NCBI GenBank assembly: GCA_028023455.1
Contig: JAQFVV010006199.1
Coordinates: forward strand, 7,330,972 to 7,394,971
Direction: 5' to 3'
Length of the DNA: 64,000 nucleotides
Origin: Epiperipatus broadwayi
Lineage: Eukaryota; Onychophora; Udeonychophora; Euonychophora; Peripatidae
Every line of letters starts with the position of its first letter. Positions within the stretch are counted from its first letter, which is position 1. Positions 61,500 through 64,000 of the stretch are shown piece after piece. A program made the translations under genes and the position numbers. The notes under the pieces are model-generated. The model was given only the letters and a program-made list of their open reading frames with translations. It searched no databases and had not been told where the DNA came from.

Positions 61500-61990
61500 A
61501 TCAATGTATAGGAATACAAACAAATAATAATATTATAGTGAATAAGTTTAACAAAATTATAAAGATGATTATTAAAAAATGCAAAAGAATAATTACTACA
61601 AAAATAGTTAATAAAAAAGAGAAAACCTATTAAATTTGATAGATAACAAATATATAGGATATAATAAAGATAATAATGAAATAATTAATGGAGTATATGT
61701 GATAAAATGCAAACAATGTCTAGATAAATAGTGGGATTGATAACAAATATGTGGGAGAAACAAAAAATTCTATAAAAACAAGATTAAAACAACATGTCAG
61801 ATAATAAATCACTGATATATATACACATATGAAGAAAACAGAACACATATTTACACAAAGTTCAATAAAAATGAGGTTCCATATAGAAAAATATTAAAGA
61901 AATGAAAATAAAAGAAGCAATACTAATAAAAAAGATAAAACCAAAATTTAATAGGGATTCTGGGATTAGGATGAGATTAGTATAGATATA
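61500..61990 (+). pseudogene. Penelope GIY-YIG endonuclease, right copy
   Basis: Across frames the plus strand gives the linker region (about 61500-61620, very Lys/Asn-rich), then GVYVIKCKQC (61690-61719), the GIY strand with its two characteristic cysteines, KYVGETKNSIKTRLKQHV (61745-61797), the YIG strand with the catalytic Arg, and finally LIKKIKPKFNRDSGIRMRL (about 61925-61980). Several stops and shifts interrupt it. In Penelope elements this domain nicks DNA for insertion. The reverse transcriptase upstream is not present. Confidence 0.65.
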
Positions 61991-62788
61991 GTTATTAAAT
62001 AAGATATGTAGAGGCAAATATATAAAGAGAAAATTGTTTATAAATGAATTAGGGGTTGTAAAAAATGGTTAAGACAAATATGGGTATGAACATGAATATA
62101 GTTTATAGATATTACATATTAGAAAAAAATTTAGCATATTTACATATAAAGCAGTATAATATACATTTATAAGAGAATTATATAGTAATAATAAAAGTTA
62201 AAGTGCATAATATAAATAAAGAGTTGTAGGGCATATGTATATTTATTTTTAAATAATATGTAATAGAGGGGGCTAGGGTATAAGATAATTATTTGATAAA
62301 AATAAACAATTTTTTAAAAAGAGATTAAAGTAAATTGGTGTTTATAGGTTTTAGATATTAAAAAATAATGATAAATATAAAATATTATTTTTAACAGAAG
62401 GATGAGTAAGGAAATAATAGATATTATATGAATATAAATTAAATGTTTTATTAAGATGGAGTTAATAGCCATAAAGCTTAAGTTTATTAGGAATAGAAGT
62501 AATTAGGAGATTATTAAAAATAATAAAAATGAATAATGTATTTGGATTAATAGTTGTTATTGAATATATATGTATACAGTTAGGAATATATATATGATTT
62601 ATATTTATTTTCTGTTTATATTGTATATTTTATTTTATATTAACTAGATTATTTTATTTGGGTTTGATTATTTATTTCAGTTTTATTATGTTTTTTTTAT
62701 ATATTTTGTTGTTTTTAGTTTTTTATTGTTTACATTTTTATTATTTATATAGTTATGTATTTTATTTTATTTTGTTCATTATATCATA

Positions 62789-62820
62789 GCTCGAAGAAGA
62801 TTGCAGGACAGTCTAAACAT
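62789..62820 (+). ncRNA. Hammerhead-ribozyme-like motif, right Penelope copy
   Basis: The equivalent stretch gctcgaagaagattgcagga continues into cagtctaaacat. Stem II is kept (gattg pairs with cagtc, compensating the left copy's aactg/cagtt), but the CTGA box is shortened to CGA. Probably inactive. Confidence 0.35.
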
Positions 62821-62889
62821 AGGTATATATGTATGTACAAATAAAGGATTTTGCTAAAAAATATTGAAAGTGGTTTGGATAAATTGTAT

Positions 62890-64000
62890 AATCAAATATT
62901 CATAAAGATAAAAAAAAAATTATTTATTTTGCTCAATTGTAAATCAATAATCTTTCAATTTGTTTCTGACATTCACAATATTGACATTTTTTATTATAAA
63001 TAAAAAAAATAAGATATTGGCAAAACTATAATCAGTTTTCATTTAATTTTGATTATGTAAAATAAATTCATAAATGGTTTTTTTAAAAACAACATTCAAA
63101 ATTTTATTGGTTGCATGTTACAAAATTAAAAAAAACCTTTGAAAACAGAACATAAAGTGCACCAAAAATAAATTTTAAAATGTATATTGTAATTTCTCTC
63201 CACTTCTTATCCTATTATTCATTGATTTATAATATAAAATACCATATTCACATTCATTAAACACTTTACATTGCAATGTATAAAATAAAATTTATTCTCT
63301 TGCTTAAAGATTCAACTCTCCAGCATTCATCATCAGAATTGCAATATTCAAATATATTCAGTGGTGCTATGAACTATGCTGTACTTGACTACATGACTTC
63401 AATTAAATGCTATCCGAAACAAAATGTAAAAAAATAAGCAAAAATGTAAATAAATCAATAAAAAAAATCTTTTAAATATGCAATTTTTAATGTTTAGCAG
63501 CCATTTTTCATTCTCTGAGTTGAGCACATAAAGATTACATATATTAATGAAATTTCTTCAGTTTATGTTTAAAACACATATTTTATTCTTTCTTTATTAT
63601 CCTTTCTAAATTTGATGTGCAGTGGTTTATTTAATATTTTCTATGAATAAAAGTTTTATAAAATTTTAGAATATTTATTTAAAAACATTAACATAATTAG
63701 AGAGAAAGTAATTTTTTGAAAAAGAGATGAATCTATTGTTTCTATAAAAGAAAAAAGTTGTTGAAAAAAAAAATTCGCCCAGAGTGTAGGAGTTAGTTTT
63801 TTTTATATATATTCATTACTTCAATGCATTCTTGAGTGAACAAGTATTATGCCCAAAAAATTGGGAAAATAAAATAACCCTGAATTTAAAAGATATATAT
63901 ATATATACTTAAATAGTAAACTAATATAAATACAATACTCACCTAATTTAATGCAAATCTTCAGATATATGGTACTTTTACTTTCTACATCTTCACTTTC
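62890..64000. other. A/T-rich stretch, nothing recognised
   Basis: No coding, RNA or repeat boundaries recognised. A short (TA)n run lies at about 63892-63906. Confidence 0.5.

Larger units (their letters stand above)
60241..62889. mobile_element. Two Penelope-like elements in inverted orientation
   Basis: A large inverted repeat has arms 60241-61390 and 61793-62889 around a 400-bp unique centre. Each arm reads outward as the 3' part of a Penelope-like element: the C-terminal GIY-YIG endonuclease coding region, an A/T-rich 3' part, a hammerhead-like motif and an aataaa-containing end. The right copy extends further inward through the centre and so is longer. Penelope elements often insert as partial tandem or inverted copies. 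The arms are diverged by roughly a tenth with several indels. Confidence 0.65.

Noticed and set aside
1-64000. CRISPR array, operon, phage or bacterial mobile system
   Set aside because: There are no regularly spaced direct repeats, no dense ORFs and no ribosome-binding sites. All recognised proteins are eukaryotic transposon types.

Overview
This is eukaryotic, almost certainly animal, DNA. It is very A+T-rich (about three quarters A/T by eye) and contains no intact host gene that I can recognise. It holds no bacterial-style operons, rRNA or CRISPR array. The contents are decayed transposable elements of nearly every class: RTE-like LINEs, a second LINE type, a Ty3/gypsy-type LTR element, Penelope-like elements, mariner, pogo/Tigger, two hAT transposase relics and several MITEs. 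This mix suggests an invertebrate with a large repeat-rich genome. I cannot name the species; that reading is inference.

Layout. 1-1.9 kb: two copies of a TA-flanked MITE facing each other. 2.1-3.5 kb: a dispersed repeat and a decayed ~350-bp tandem repeat. ~4.0 kb: a SINE-like sequence with pol III boxes. 7.2-8.2 kb: a Tigger relic. 9.3-11.2 kb: a less A/T-rich unrecognised block, then a small MITE. 12.3-12.85 kb: a hAT transposase fragment. 13.56-13.81 kb: a MITE. 15.74-22.54 kb: a composite repeat with two long direct copies (A, B) around a 1.65-kb spacer, perhaps a minus-strand LTR element nested in a TIR element. 23.13-23.91 kb: a mariner relic. 24.34-24.42 kb: a tRNA-like sequence. 26.2-29.0 kb: a decayed RTE copy, then a plus-strand LINE relic of another family to 30.8 kb. 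31.08-31.48 kb: a hAT MITE with a perfect 8-bp target duplication. 33.2-33.6 kb: a second copy of the TIR element seen at 15.7 kb. 35.3-39.0 kb: an RTE copy split by the 36.7-kb MITE. 39.9-44.0 kb: a mosaic of degraded tandem and dispersed repeats. 44.03-46.78 kb: a complete hAT element carrying a dead transposase. 49.29-52.65 kb: an LTR element with gag and protease but no pol. 53.3-53.6 kb: a Penelope fragment. 55.12-58.19 kb: the best-preserved element, an RTE-like LINE whose single ORF is broken by one homopolymer frameshift. 58.2-58.4 kb: a small, less A/T-rich island that could be a host exon. 59.6-60.0 kb: a dispersed repeat and a hairpin. 60.24-62.89 kb: two Penelope-like 3' halves in inverted orientation. 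The rest is A/T-rich DNA in which I see nothing.

The elements do not work together; they form a nested archive. The two RTE copies at 35 and 55 kb act as filled and empty sites and fix exactly where the 36.7-kb MITE inserted. The most unusual signals are the deletion-biased divergence of repeat A versus B (possibly a sequence-quality artefact), the head-to-head Penelope pair with hammerhead-like motifs, and the isolated exon-like island at 58.3 kb.
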